This document shows, one piece after another, positions 48,927 to 60,477 of a stretch of DNA of 64,000 bases. The notes below the pieces were generated by a model. It saw only the letters and a list, made by a program, of their open reading frames with translations, had not been told where the DNA came from and made no database searches. The stretch is taken from assembly GCA_928212115.1 (NCBI GenBank), contig CAKMRJ010005523.1:99860257-99924256 (forward strand), read 5' to 3'. The first letter of the stretch is position 1, and each line of letters opens with the position of its first letter. This DNA comes from Lactuca virosa (lineage: Eukaryota > Streptophyta > Magnoliopsida > Asterales > Asteraceae). The position numbers and the translations under genes were made by a program.

Positions 48927-50251
48927 TAAAAACGTACATAATCACAGGTACCAACATATAAGCATAAAACATATATAATCAGTAAGATAAGGGATATAAA
49001 CATACCAGCAACCACGTCTGGTGCTGCTCGGGCCTCCTCTGTTGTAAGCTGGAAGGCGCGTCCCTGGGCCCTAGGGGGCGCTACTCGACGCTGACCCTCG
49101 TCAGTGATCCTCAGTGTAGCTGGCGCGAGAGCCTGAGCCGGCTTGGCGGCTAGTAGAGGGCATTGGGCCTTCATATGGCCCATCTGCTCACAGTGATAAC
49201 ATAATCTGGCCCCAGGGGCTGGGGTCTGCTGCCTACAATCCCTAACAATGTGGCCCTGCTTGCCACATTTGTGGCACCCGCTCCCCGATCGGCAAACCCC
49301 CGAATGAGTCTTCCCGCACTTCCCACAAGTGCGGCCTGACTGTCCTCCAGTCCTAGTATCAACGGTCTTGGACCGCTTCAGCGCCGACTGTGACTGTACC
49401 GGGGCCTGTCGCTGCTCTCTTAATTGCAGCTCAATCTCCAACTCACACCGCCTAGCGGCCTCCTGTAGGTTTAGAAGCGTATCACAACGCTGGGCCGCCA
49501 CAAACTGTCGAATATCAGTCTTGAGCATGCTCAGATAACGTGTCATCTGAGCTTTCTCAGAAGCAAACTCCGGGCAGAACATCGCCCTCTCAGTAAACAT
49601 GTGGGTGATCTTCGCCACTGTCTCACCATCCCGTCTCAAATCCAGAAACTCCTGAGCCAGCCGCTCCCGCTCAACCCGTGGGATGTACCGAGCGCGGAAC
49701 ATATCCCTGAACTGCTCCCAAGTAACCGCAGCCCTCTAGTCATTAGAATACGATCCAGTCATCAAACTCCACCACTCCTTTTCCCCAGACCTCAGCAGGT
49801 TCAGGGCACATCTGACCTTCTGGTCAGTAGGACGTGAGCACGTGAAGAAACATCCCTCCACGTCAGATAGCCACCTCATGGATTTGATGGGGTCCTGAGT
49901 CCCCTAAAAAGAAGGGGGCTTCTTGTTATCGAAGTCCCGATGCTGAAAAGCCCGACTGGCTCCTCCCCCTGCCACTGTTACAGTCGTTGTAGCTGCTGCG
50001 GCAGCCGTCTCAGCTAGGGCTGCATATCTCTCATCAAAATACTCCATCATGGCGGTCTTAATAGACCCAAACATTTCTGGAATCTGACCCCGGACAATCC
50101 CGACCACCTCCTCACGGATGATCTCCCTGACACGATCCTCTGTCAACGCTGGCCCACCCTGGCCTATAATCTCGGGCCCCGTCGGGGCATCCTGATCGCC
50201 CTGCCCTGATCCCGATCCGGATCCAGTCACAACACGCCTCATAACCACCAT
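48926..50251 (-). pseudogene. Element A gag with two intact zinc knuckles, interrupted by stops
   Basis: Starts MVVMRRVVTGSGSGSG at 50251. Stops at about 49904 and 49737 break the first half. The 258-codon second half (49702-48926) has the RVERERLAQEFLDLR helix and then CHKCGKQGHIVRDC and CYHCEQMGHMKAQC knuckles, preceded by a partial CGKCGKTHSGVC. These two knuckles match CCHC spacing exactly. The protease frame overlaps its end by one base. Confidence 0.85.
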
Positions 50252-51036
50252 ACTGAAAATATACCAGGAATATATCAGATAATCCGTATAAATAACAAGG
50301 AACCAACTCCCAACTAAACCCTAGGGATTGTGACTTCCTTTCTACGCGTATGGGTCCTGTGCTTTCAGTAGTACGGGCCCATACTACCTTCCACACCTAC
50401 CCATATTTGTCTCAAGTATCATCACAACTCCCTAACAACATACATATGCATGGTGATCGCTCAACCCTCACTCCTAGAGGAAGGTTGTCTATCTCACATC
50501 TGGTGAACTCTTCTCAAACAACCTATCCATGAAACTTCCACCAACCCTGCAACACTCGTGTATGCTAGCCATACATAACGTTGGACCTTATAGACTTTTG
50601 AATACATGATCCTACCCTAAGCCCTTCATCAAACAAGAACAGGAAATAAGGCCAAACCAAACATTCTCAGGCTATAAGATCTTAATTATGTACGGCCGTA
50701 ATGCATACATTAAGCAACTACAATAATGATGTCAATTTCATATAAGGAAAGACCCTAGGCTATCAGGCATCATATAATCAGACAATTCTATCAAGCAATT
50801 CCTAAAGATCCCTAGCCTAGTACTAGCATGCTGTTCTAACATATCACATAAATCAAATAATCCGTAAGGTATTTTGGGGTTTACTTACTGGCTCCGGCTG
50901 ATCGTACACTCTGCATCCTCCTTTGTTATTTTGAAAACCATTTGGAAAAACATTTTGAAAATTTTGTCCTTAGTTTGAGACTGGATTCACACGAGTATTC
51001 CTCCAATTCACTCAAACCAAGGCTCTGATACCAACT
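50252..51036 (-). other. Element A leader with palindrome 50368-50387 and primer site
   Basis: GTAGTACGGGCCCATACTAC lies 117 nt upstream of the gag ATG, identical to the palindrome in element C. TATATTTTCAG ends one base before the ATG. The primer site is at 51022-51033. No gene. Confidence 0.78.
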
Positions 51037-52784
51037 TGTAACACTCATAAAAACAATGCCAAATTTAAACTTTTAAAAGCTTTTCAAAACCATTGATTAT
51101 TACAAAACTTGTTTCCAAAATAGTTCAGTGTCAAAATATCCCAGAATCAAAATCAAAAACAATAGGAGGTGTACGATCATGCCTTCGCCTTTCCGCGATC
51201 GTCGGAAGTACCTGAAACAAAATCAACAACTGTAAGCCCGAAGCTTAGTGAGTTCCCCCAAAATACCCATACACACAACAACATATACATAAACACAAAC
51301 AACATACTATGGGTCCAATCAACGATCGGGTTGGAATACCCCAGGCCGTCAACCATCGGGTTGGAATGCCAACATACTATAGGTCCAGTCATCCTCGGGA
51401 TGGAATACCCCAGGCACACAACCATCGGGTTGGATTTCCCTCGTACAATGAGTCCAGTCATCCTCGGGATGGAATACTCACAGACCACAACCATTGGGTT
51501 GGAATGCCCAGGTCTGTTTGCTCTCGAACAAAGCAGATGAGCCTCAACCACCAATCAAACATGTGCACATATATCAAATAACCACATAGTAGTCTATAGA
51601 CAAACAAAACGATCTAACAGATCAAACTAGCATAGCGTCATCCTACCTATCAGGATACTGATCTAACAGATCATAACAACATAATACCATCCTATCTACT
51701 AGAATGCTTATCTAACAGCTCATACTAGCATAACATATCAGGAATACAATCCAAAAGGGCCGGACTTGGTGCCTTAGACCCTTGAGTATAGTGAGGAAAA
51801 CTCACCTCACAAGTAGCTCGAATCGATAAAGTCAACTCAACCAAATGCAACTCCAAATCCAACACCTACGTCCAACGATGACTCGCTTCCATAAATTCCC
51901 AAATTACCAAAATACCCCAAGAGGTCAAACTGGTCAACCCTTGGTCCAAGTCAAAGTGAACGGTCAAATTGAATAGTCCATGTTGACCCAACTCGTAGAC
52001 TGCAGATAGCAACTCTTCGAGTTCCTTAAGGGTTCAAAAGGTCATAAAACCCTCACTGACTCGCCGAGTTTACGACCAAATCGTCGAGTCTATGCGTGTC
52101 CAGAAGTCGAGGAAAACCCTAACTGACTCGTCGAGTCCTCTCATTGACTCGTCGAGTCCATGCAGAAAACATCCCCAGGCAATCTTCAGCCAACTCGTCG
52201 AGTTGCCCATGAAACTCGTCGAGTCTCTTAAGTCCATTACTCATTCAGATGATTTTAAGCCACCCCAAAGCTCCAAATTGTAGATCTAGCTTCCTAAGGC
52301 ATGCTTATCACATAAAGTTGCAAACTTTACGTGCATGCAAGGCTCTAAAGGCTTAGAATACCAAATCCAAACTTAGAATGGGGTTTAACTCAAAGGGAAT
52401 AGCTCATACTTGCTAAAGCTGGAAACTTTATTGTTATAGAGACCAAGATAAGTTTAGATCTGAAGTTGCAACTTCAAATCCTAGCCCATACCCGAAAATG
52501 GTTCACATACATGCTAGAAAGGCCCTAATCTTAAACATGAAGAGATCTAGAAGGAGGAAAGTCAAGGTAACGACTTGTTACCTTCAAAATGATGCCAATA
52601 AGCAGAAGAGTCAGATCCACTAGCTCCTCTATACTTCAATCCTCTTATACTTCAAGCCTTCTTCTTCCAAATCACCTTCCAAGCTTGAAAATCACACAAA
52701 ATGGAGGGCACACACGAATTAGGGTTTCAGAGCTCAAGGGGACGGTGAGGGGAGGCAAAGGGAGGCTAATGACCCTTTAAATAG
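51037..52784 (-). repeat. Element A 5' LTR, outer end replaced by element F
   Basis: Starts TGTAACACTC. It carries the CATCGGGTTGGAAT minisatellite (about 51316-51520), a plausible intron (51212-51805) and palindrome pairs. It stops at CCCTTTAAATAG, where Copia F begins; the homologous LTR at 14995 continues. Confidence 0.88.
51212..51805 (-). other. Putative 594-nt intron inside element A LTR
   Basis: Minus-strand donor GTGAG|GTGAGTTTTC (starts at 51805) and acceptor TTTTGTTTCAG|GTACTTCC (ends at 51212) enclose the CGGGTTGG minisatellite. This is the same arrangement as in B and J. Confidence 0.48.
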
Positions 52785-53556
52785 TATTGGATTAGTGTCT
52801 AAGCCCGTAACTATATTTGGTAAGTATTTGACCCGGTTGTGCATGGTCCTTTTGGGTTGCCTTCACCAAAGCAACATGATAGGATGATTTATGAATAAAG
52901 AGGTTATTATGATTTATTAATATGTTATATGATTTATATATTAAAGGAGAAATCATATAGTTTAATTAATATTAGACAAGAATTAATTCTGTGGCTAAAA
53001 AAAGATTAATTAAATAAAAGGGACTGGAACTGTCAATTGTGTGATAGTTGACTTGGGCTGAGAATCCTTTTGGATTTAAGGGATGGACGAAAATTAGAGT
53101 GGGAGCCCATCTAATTTCATCCAAGGCCTTTATTTTGGAAGGTTCTTTGGACTGCTTAAGGCCTAAGCTATCTAATTAGAGTTTTGACTGAAACCCTAAC
53201 AGCACAAGTATAAATAGACCCTTTAGGCTTCAGAAATCGGCTAACCCTACTTCTAAGAATACCAGAGCCGACTTCAAGAGCCTCCAACCTCTCTCCAAGA
53301 TCATCCTCTTGCTTGTGGTGTTTGTAAGCCATTAGAGGAGTGACATTTGTGACTCAAAGCTCCAAGGACAAGAAGATTCAAGCTTTGAAGAAGAGGTAAT
53401 CTTCTAGATCTGTTTTGGTATGTCAATTTCGAATTATATACACTCGATCTAGGGTTAGAAAGTCTTGGATGAATTGCATGTACAATAGAGAAGCCTAGAT
53501 CCGAGCTTTAGGGTTTGCATGAGCACATAAGATGTTCTTTTGGCTAAAATATATCA
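52785..53556 (+). repeat. Element F 5' LTR
   Basis: About 770 bp. It starts like the Copia E LTR (GGATTAGTGTCTAAGCCC, then GGGTTGCCTTCACC) and ends just before the primer site. No second copy is in the window. Confidence 0.8.
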
Positions 53557-54127
53557 GTGGTATCAGAGCCTTGACTGGCTTCTATTGTATTGATGCTTTG
53601 TGCTTTCATTCATGCTTTAAAATCGATTTTTTGGCCCCCTGAATGACAAACTCGGCGAGTCCCAAAGTGGGGTCGACGAGTAGGATGAACTCGGCGAGTC
53701 CGGACGTCTGTCAGAGGGATTTTCAGGATTTCTTGCTGTTTTGCTGAAGGATAATTACCAAAATTGTTTTTGACTAATAAAATCTGAATTTTATTACTGT
53801 TATATGTTTATCCTTCCCAAATCAAAAGATAATTACCATTTATTTGAATAATAAATTCCTTATGTGATAATATTTGATTATTTAAATTATTTGATGAATT
53901 ATCTTGTAAAAAAAATTGATTAGGTCAAATTTAGATAATCATTAAATTAAATGTTTAATTTTGAATTATTTTCTATTTGATCCTATGTGTTTTGAAAAGT
54001 TCAAAACTTGCCCTCAACTTTTGAAATTTAAATTTTTTATTAAAAGTTTAATTTAAACTATTTAGATTTCAAAACCCTAGAATTTTACAAGTTTAAAATT
54101 CAACCTTATACTTTATAATATTATAAG

Positions 54128-54191
<64 letters not shown>

Positions 54192-56452
54192 GAAGCCGAT
54201 CTATAAGGGGGGGGGGGGGTATAAGGTTATGGCCTATAAAATGTCCGTTTAATGGGTGTCCACTCTCACGCACCGCTTCCTTGATTGGTGGAGGGTCGTT
54301 AGCCGAACGGGTAGGATAGGGCAACGCTTTCCTCATTAAAAGTATAATGAAATTATAAAAGTAACTAAATGTTTTTACAAAATTCTCATTCTTAGTTACT
54401 TTAGGCAAAAGTGAATTGATGCAATTCCATGAAATTGCACTTTGTACCCTTGCTAAGACGTTAGTGGAGCGTGTGTGGTTAACCGGCACACTAATTAGGT
54501 TCTAAGCAAAGGTGGCAAAGGGTGACTCATTGTTTGTCATAGTTCGATGGAGTGTGTGTGGTTAACCGGCACATCAAATAGGTGACTGTAACATTGAGGG
54601 CACCATGTCTATTTGCATCGTTATTCACACCCGCTTTGTGATCCTCAGCATCCCAGTCACAAACTAGAGGGGCATATCGAGATTTAAACATTCCATTGAT
54701 AAGTTCAATGAATCGCAAAAGATCTAGGAGTTTTTCAATACATTTAAAACTTAGCTTTATTTGTTTTTCATGGCGGAAAATTAGTGAATCGTCATTCACT
54801 TACCTTCAAATTATTTGTTTGTTAGATTACGACATCCATTTTCTAATTTGTAAATAATGTTGTTGGATCCTAGCCCTAATTTTTCATTTGGGTGTTTAAT
54901 TGGGGATTCATTTCTAATCAAAATTTGTTCTTTTTCCTTTTTCAGATGTCGAACATCAACAACAACGCTTCTGGTTCAACTTCCTCTGGCTCGTTCTCAC
55001 TCATGAACTTGTGTGGGAGAGTGATCTTTGACGGGTCCAATTTCAATGATTGGATCTGCAACATTCGAATGGTCACTCGTTACGAGGACAAAGAGTATGT
55101 CCTCGATGAGAAGCTAAAGGAGATTGACATCAACACTGCCTCTGCTGAAGAGATCGCGGCCTTTGAGGCCCACGAGCGTGATGCCACGAAAGTCCATTGC
55201 ATCATGCTGGCAACCATGACTGCAGAACTCCAGAAGTCCTATGAGGACATGTACCCGTATGAGATGCATCAAGATATGCTGGACCGGTACCACCAGAGCG
55301 CTAGGCAAGAAAGGTACGAGATCATCACTTCGATGATCACTACCAAAATGGGTAATGGAGAGTCCCTTACCGCTCATTTGCAAAAGATGCAGAGATATGT
55401 CTATCGCCTGCTAAAGTTGAATGTGAACTTTGATGAAGAGCTGGCAATTGATATCATCCTTCATTCCTTGCCTCCCTGCTATAGCCAGTTCCGCGTGACC
55501 TACCACATGAACAAGGAGGAAGTCTCTTTGAGCAAGCTTCAGGGCTTGTTGAGGACTGTTGAGAGCAACCTCAAATACAAATCTGTTGCATCAACTCTAA
55601 ATCCTACTGCTGCCCCAGTCTTGGCAATTGGGCAAGGAAAGGGAAAGAAGAGGAAGGCTCCCTCAAAGAGCCACCATAAGGGAAAGTCCCAAAATGGCTC
55701 TTATTCTAGTGGAAACAAGGTTGGTCCTACTAAACCCAACTCCAACCCCAAGGAGGCAGAGTGCCACCACTGCCACAAAATAGGGCATTGGAAACGAAGC
55801 TACCCGAAATATCTGCAAAGCATCAAGGATGGAAAGATCAAGCCATCCTACGCAGGTATTTACACTATTAAATCTAATGATTTATCACATGCTATTTCTT
55901 GGGTTCTTGATACAGGATGTGGTTTTCACATTTGTTCTGATTTGCAGGGACTAAATGTGGAGCATGGGAAGATAAAATTGATCATGGGGAACATAAGATC
56001 ATCGCCTGTCACCAAGATCAGAGTTTACTCTTTAATGCTTAGTAGTGGATTAGGATTAGATTTAAATAATTGTTGCTATTCGCCAGATATGGCAAGAAAC
56101 ATCATTTCATTTCATGGTTTATATAGACAAGGATTTAGATATTCATTTGATAATGAAAAGGGTTCTATTAATGCTTATCTTAATGGTGTTTTCTATTTTG
56201 ATGCATTGCCTTGTAATGGAATATATGAAACTGTGATGGTTGTAGACAATTTAAGAAATGATGTGTTGTGTATTGATTCTTCCAATGATTTGGATAAAGC
56301 ATGCTTGTGGCATTGTCGTCTTGGACATGTCAACAAGAAGCGCATAGCCCAACTCCAAAAAGATGGAGTGTTGGAGTCATTCGACCTTAGGGACGATGAC
56401 GTGTGCAAATCTTATTTACTTGGAAAGATGACCAAGTCACCATTCACTGGCG
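52785..56452 (+). mobile_element. Element F: Copia retrotransposon, 3' part lost
   Basis: The 5' LTR runs from 52785 (TATTGGATTAG, decayed TG) to about 53556. A primer site TGGTATCAGAGC follows at 53558-53569. The leader has the same modules as element E: a (TA)n tract (54131-54190) and two GTGTGTGGTTAACCGGCACA motifs starting at 54471 and 54554, 83 bp apart. Then comes a gag-protease-pre-integrase ORF. RT and the 3' LTR are absent; foreign LTR DNA begins about 56452. Confidence 0.85.
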
Positions 56453-56508
56453 CTTATACTCCAATAAGGGCCCAAGTATTCAAACCCAAAAGGTGGCCCA
56501 AAACGTGA
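54946..56508 (+). pseudogene. Element F gag-protease-pre-integrase ORF, truncated, chimeric end
   Basis: A single open frame of 520 aa from ATG 54946, which sits directly after CTTTTTCCTTTTTCAG (acceptor-like); an in-frame Met 18 codons earlier would lie upstream of that acceptor. The UBN2-type GAG core spans residues 25-215. A Lys-rich stretch lies at about 232-246. A knuckle CHHCHKIGHWKRSY at 273-286 has its last Cys replaced by Tyr. A protease active site DTG lies at 322-324. A GAG-pre-integrase domain (LWHCRLGHVNKKRI) starts near 454 and ends in a YLLGKMTKSPFTG tail whose usual Cys is Tyr. After FTG (about residue 502) the frame runs into LTR remnant I and stops. RT and RNase H are missing, so it cannot transpose itself. 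Confidence 0.85.
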
Positions 56509-57416
56509 AGCCCAAATTCCAAAATCCAATAGACGGCGTACGCAGGGCGTATACCGAGCCTCGCATTGACCCACATCGGGGTGGCTGACCGAGTATGCGG
56601 GGCGTACCCTCGCAGATCCAAAAGTCTCATTATGTGCTTAATGGCTTAAGCACTTAAACCCAAACTACAGATCTGTGGTCCTAATGCACCCTAAAGTCAT
56701 AAAGTCTCCAACTTTATGACACGTCTAAAAGTTCTTAATAAAAGGTCTTAATCCATTCAGACCCTTTTTCCAAATGCATGGAACACTTCTAGCCGTTGGG
56801 ACCTCATTTTTATGACTAAGGACCCCTCCAAGGGTCTGGAAGGACGACTTAAAGCATCCAGGACATGTCATGCTCGAGATGGAGCATTTGGGACCAAAAA
56901 GAAACATAAAAAGACCCAAACATGAGATCCATCAAATAAACCATAAAGGTATGAACTTTATACATTTAGATGGTGGAGAAGAGAGCCAAAATTCCAGATC
57001 CAATCCTTGCTTCAATCTCTCAAGCTTCTTGATGCACTTCTCCTTCCTCTAAAACGCCAAGAACACACTTTAGGGCTCTCAATCTCACTCTAGGAGGCTA
57101 GGGTTTTGCAAGAACAACTCTAAGACTTTGGAGGCTGAAAAAGTGGGGATAGATGAGCCATAAGGATGCTTAAATACCCTATAAACCCTAAAACTTAGGG
57201 TTTCCTTCAGACACGAGTACGCCCAGCGTACTAGGGCGCGCCCTAGTACGCTCAGCGTACCCACATGTACGCTTAGCGTACTCCTCTTGGCCCCAAAATT
57301 ACTAATTTGCCACTAGGGCTTCCCATGACTACTTCCATCCAATCCAAGGGCCAAAATAATGTACATTAAAAACCAAGGGATGAATTTAGAAATACCTGAA
57401 TTCTCGGGATGTTACA
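56453..57416 (-). repeat. LTR remnant I (GTACGC...GCGTAC palindrome family)
   Basis: An incomplete minus-orientation LTR ending GGGATGTTACA. It has the telomere-like inverted repeat (57183-57203), a CTTAAATACC TATA-type box beside it, and 15-nt palindromes GTACGC-NNN-GCGTAC starting at 57217, 57246 and 57267. A perfect 28-nt palindrome (57225-57252, centre GGGCGCGCCC) spans the first two. Its other end is missing. Confidence 0.7.
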
Positions 57417-58088
57417 GTTTAGCCTTTGAAGGGTAAAATGGTATTTTACCCTTAGTGAAAGAGAATATGAAATGGACTTTGATGATGGGTTATTACCCTA
57501 ATTGTTGATTAGGATTGGTTTTGATATGTTCAGTGTGAGGAGGTTTTGTAGCAGAGGTGTGTCTGTGAGTTTTGGCTATCCTCAGATTGAGGTGAGTCTT
57601 CTCACAATATTTGCGGGTCGAAGGAACCAATGTCGACCCATTGAATTACGGTTATAGGATGCTAGTTGTGTGTGTGAATCTCACATATATTGTAGGTGTT
57701 TGTATGTGTATCGGGAGTGGCCCGATGCCAGGCGGGGACTGATGAATGTGTTGGGCGGGGCCCATCGCATGTTACTGACAGATCTGTACTGGGCAGGGCC
57801 AGATGTCGGGCGGGGCCCGATGTGCGTATGGTATATACTATTTTGCGGAACTCACTAATCTTTGTGCTTACAGTTTCATGTTTATGGTTTTAGGTACCTC
57901 AGGTACGAAAGGATAGGGTCCGACGTGACTGCACTGCATTCCTCAAAGTTTTACGCATTAGCTAATTATATTTTTACTCTGATGTTTAAATAATTTAATC
58001 ACTGTAACTAGTTTTTCGAAAAACTCATTTGTATGGATTAAGTATTTTTGAGATAAAAATTTTACTCTGAATTTGTGGGACGTATCAA
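57417..58088 (+). repeat. LTR remnant J, plus orientation
   Basis: Homologous in layout to LTR B read in reverse. It has donor GAG|GTGAGTCTTCTCAC, a GGCGGGGCCCGATG-type minisatellite (57715-57830), a CTCACTAATCTTTGTGCTTACAG stretch, acceptor ATGGTTTTAG|GTACCTCAGG, and a decayed terminus near 58088. No coding sequence. Confidence 0.65.
57592..57893 (+). other. Putative 302-nt intron inside LTR remnant J
   Basis: GT at 57592 in a perfect GAG|GTGAGT context and AG at 57893 in TTTTAG|GTACCTC. It is on the opposite strand to the A and B examples, as expected if it belongs to the LTR and not to the locus. Confidence 0.5.
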
Positions 58089-58401
58089 GAGGAAACGACA
58101 AGAATATTTGACGAAGAAGATGGGGGCGAAAAATTAAAGAAAGGGGCGATGAGTAAGCAAAGTAAACTCAAACCAATGAATGGTCATAGGATAAGTCCCA
58201 TGGGTAGTGGAAGTGGGTTATTGGCTTAAAGAGGCAGTGAGAACATGGGTCACACACGTTGAAAGCCATTCTTGATCAGCTTAATATTATATATCATATT
58301 GGGGCAAAAATATTGGGTTTAAGGACTAAAAGTGTCAAAGTGGACAAAGAAGTGTGAAAAAAGTTTGAAGAACAAAAAAGCTAGTGTTCCTTAAAGTTTT
58401 T

Positions 58402-58473
<72 letters not shown>

Positions 58474-59074
58474 CAGAATTCTATAATGAACCTAATTTAA
58501 AAAAAAAAGTGTATGTACACATGATTTGGATAATGCAAGTACAATGCTAAAACTTTTCAAGAATATACACTATTACACACCATCATGAAAGTAAGATGCT
58601 ATAAAACCAATATAAAATTAGAATTCTAAAATAATGCTAAAGAATGAAATTAAAATCTTAATAATCATCATGAAAATATGATGGTTAAACGATGACATTT
58701 TTTAAAACCATTTGGCTAATTAACATGTATACATGATTTGGTTAGTATTATTACAATGCTATAATTATTCGGAAAATTCATATGTACACACCATCATGAA
58801 AGTAAGTTGCATTCTACAAAGAAAATAATGTTATAAGGGTCGTCTCGATTCGCCAATCCATTGAAATTTGTTTCCATTCTGTCAGATTTTGAGTTAATTA
58901 ATTTGATGGTACATAATTTCATACTTTGTATATTTGGTTGGTTTTACGTTTCTTATTTCTCATTGTAAAGGTTTTTTTTGTGTGAGTTTGACTCTAACTT
59001 TTAATTGTTTACTCTTAACCTTGCCTTTTACATTTGAGTCTTATTTCAAGTGTTTAAGTTTGGACTAGATGTTA
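58089..59074. other. Intergenic AT-rich DNA, TA microsatellite at 58410-58468; no gene
   Basis: No ORF, RNA or clear repeat is supported apart from about 59 bp of TA dinucleotides. Similarity to the left-hand block begins at about 59085 (TGCCATGGTTCTACCAT), marking the left edge of duplicated copy 2. Confidence 0.6.
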
Positions 59075-59910
59075 GGCGAGAGGGTTCCGTGCCATGGTTC
59101 TACCATGACAAAACTCTTCGTCTCAACTCCACATAAGATTGTGGTGTGACATCCATTTTGAAACCATGGACAAACATTGGTGGGGAAGAAAGGAAGAAAA
59201 GAGAGATAGTGGAGAAAGACTCTACTCTTTCTAGCTAAGGAGAGAGAAATTGCACTCGAAACCACATAACCGACACGGCGTTTTCCACAGCTTATGTGGC
59301 AAACCACACTTGGAACCGCACCCACACCTTTCAACCTTAGAAATAGAAACATATTTTGATATTTAACATATGACGGCTGAAAAATAGGATGATTTTGTCA
59401 CTGTTTTCAGTACAAATCGAATTTTTGGAATTCATCAACATGATAGAAACAACATCTATTTTTCATCCACATTTCAATTCACTATTCGTTACCTGACACC
59501 ATATATTGTATAATCACTTGTATAGACAGTGAAATTATATAAACAATGAACAATAATTAATTTATCAGTTAACCCAATCATCAAACAGACATTAGTTACT
59601 ATTTGTTTTACATATATAATAAAAAATAGACATCTACAATAGTGTCTTATTTGAAAGTTAACTCAAATGAGAATATAAACATATACAACACAATATAGAA
59701 TCCATGGATCACTTAACCAACTTTAATTCCAAGGCTAAGTGGGAGCAACCCACAAGACATGAAAACTGTGTTTTTCATTTTGTCATTTCGTCGAACACAT
59801 GATGTGGATCTCCCTCCCCCTCCATTTATACCACATTCACTCAATTCCCAAACCTAAACAGTCACACTAACATGATCGGATTCCATCGACAGAATCACAC
59901 AAGGGGGAGG

Positions 59911-60135
59911 ATGAGTGGTGACGTACTAAGGAAAGCTTGGGTGGTGGCCGCTACCACTGGGTCGGTTGAGGTGTTGAAAGATCAAGGTGTTGCACGGTGG
60001 AACAAACCTCTTATGAAAATTTCTTATTGTTCGTCGGCGGTGGTTACAACCGGTATATTCAGAGCGAACAGAGGAAAAGAGGAATCAATGAAGAAAGCCA
60101 TGGATATGAGCTTCTTTGGTCCAAATTACTGTTAG
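59911..60135 (+). CDS. Wound-induced polypeptide (DUF3774/WIP-type), copy 2
   Basis: 74 aa, starting ATGAGTGGTGACG like copy 1 and sharing KAWVVAA, GSVE, LKDQGVA, WNKPLMKISY and EESMKKAMDMS. It keeps Arg before WN and a GPN in the C-terminal motif, both closer to the family pattern than copy 1, but has F for C in the SC pair. About a dozen residues differ from copy 1, with no stop or shift, so both may be expressed. The 5' flank is collinear with copy 1 from about 59085 without the GA repeat. The stop lies 343 bp from the convergent CNGC4 stop. Confidence 0.75.
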   Translation: MSGDVLRKAWVVAATTGSVEVLKDQGVARWNKPLMKISYCSSAVVTTGIFRANRGKEESMKKAMDMSFFGPNYC

Positions 60136-60477
60136 ATTTTAGAAGCGTGCTCTATATTATTTCCATGGATGTCAATCCACAAGATAAACAACAATAACAC
60201 TAATCCTATAAGTGTTCATAAGTTGTCTCCATCCATCATCAATGCATGATTTTTTAATTGGACCGTGTCACAAATTCTTGATGGATTAACTTTTCTACTT
60301 CAAGATCAAACATACTGGTTGATCTGTTGCATTAATCTACATATTATATTCATATATTGTTTAACGATACTCAAACTTTTGATAATCAAACGAATAAATA
60401 AACATATTACATATACAACTTTATACTTCTCTTTTTATTATCTTTATACGAACATTATAACACCCAAATCTACAATC

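Larger units (their letters stand above)
13490..52784 (-). mobile_element. Element A: Ty3/gypsy chromovirus-like retrotransposon, split by B and C
   Basis: Reading right to left: 5' LTR (51037-52784, cut by Copia F), primer site (51022-51033), leader, gag (50251-48926) and pol (48926-45966). Element C (28519-45965) interrupts it, followed by 45 bp of integrase tail (28474-28518). Element B (15521-28473) interrupts it again, then come the last pol codons (15520-15195), a polypurine tract and the 3' LTR (15194 to about 13490, truncated). Integrase-tail sequence continues in the correct order across both inserted elements, which shows that it is one element. Domain order PR-RT-RH-INT with a chromodomain-like end fits the Tekay/Del type of chromovirus. 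Confidence 0.88.
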
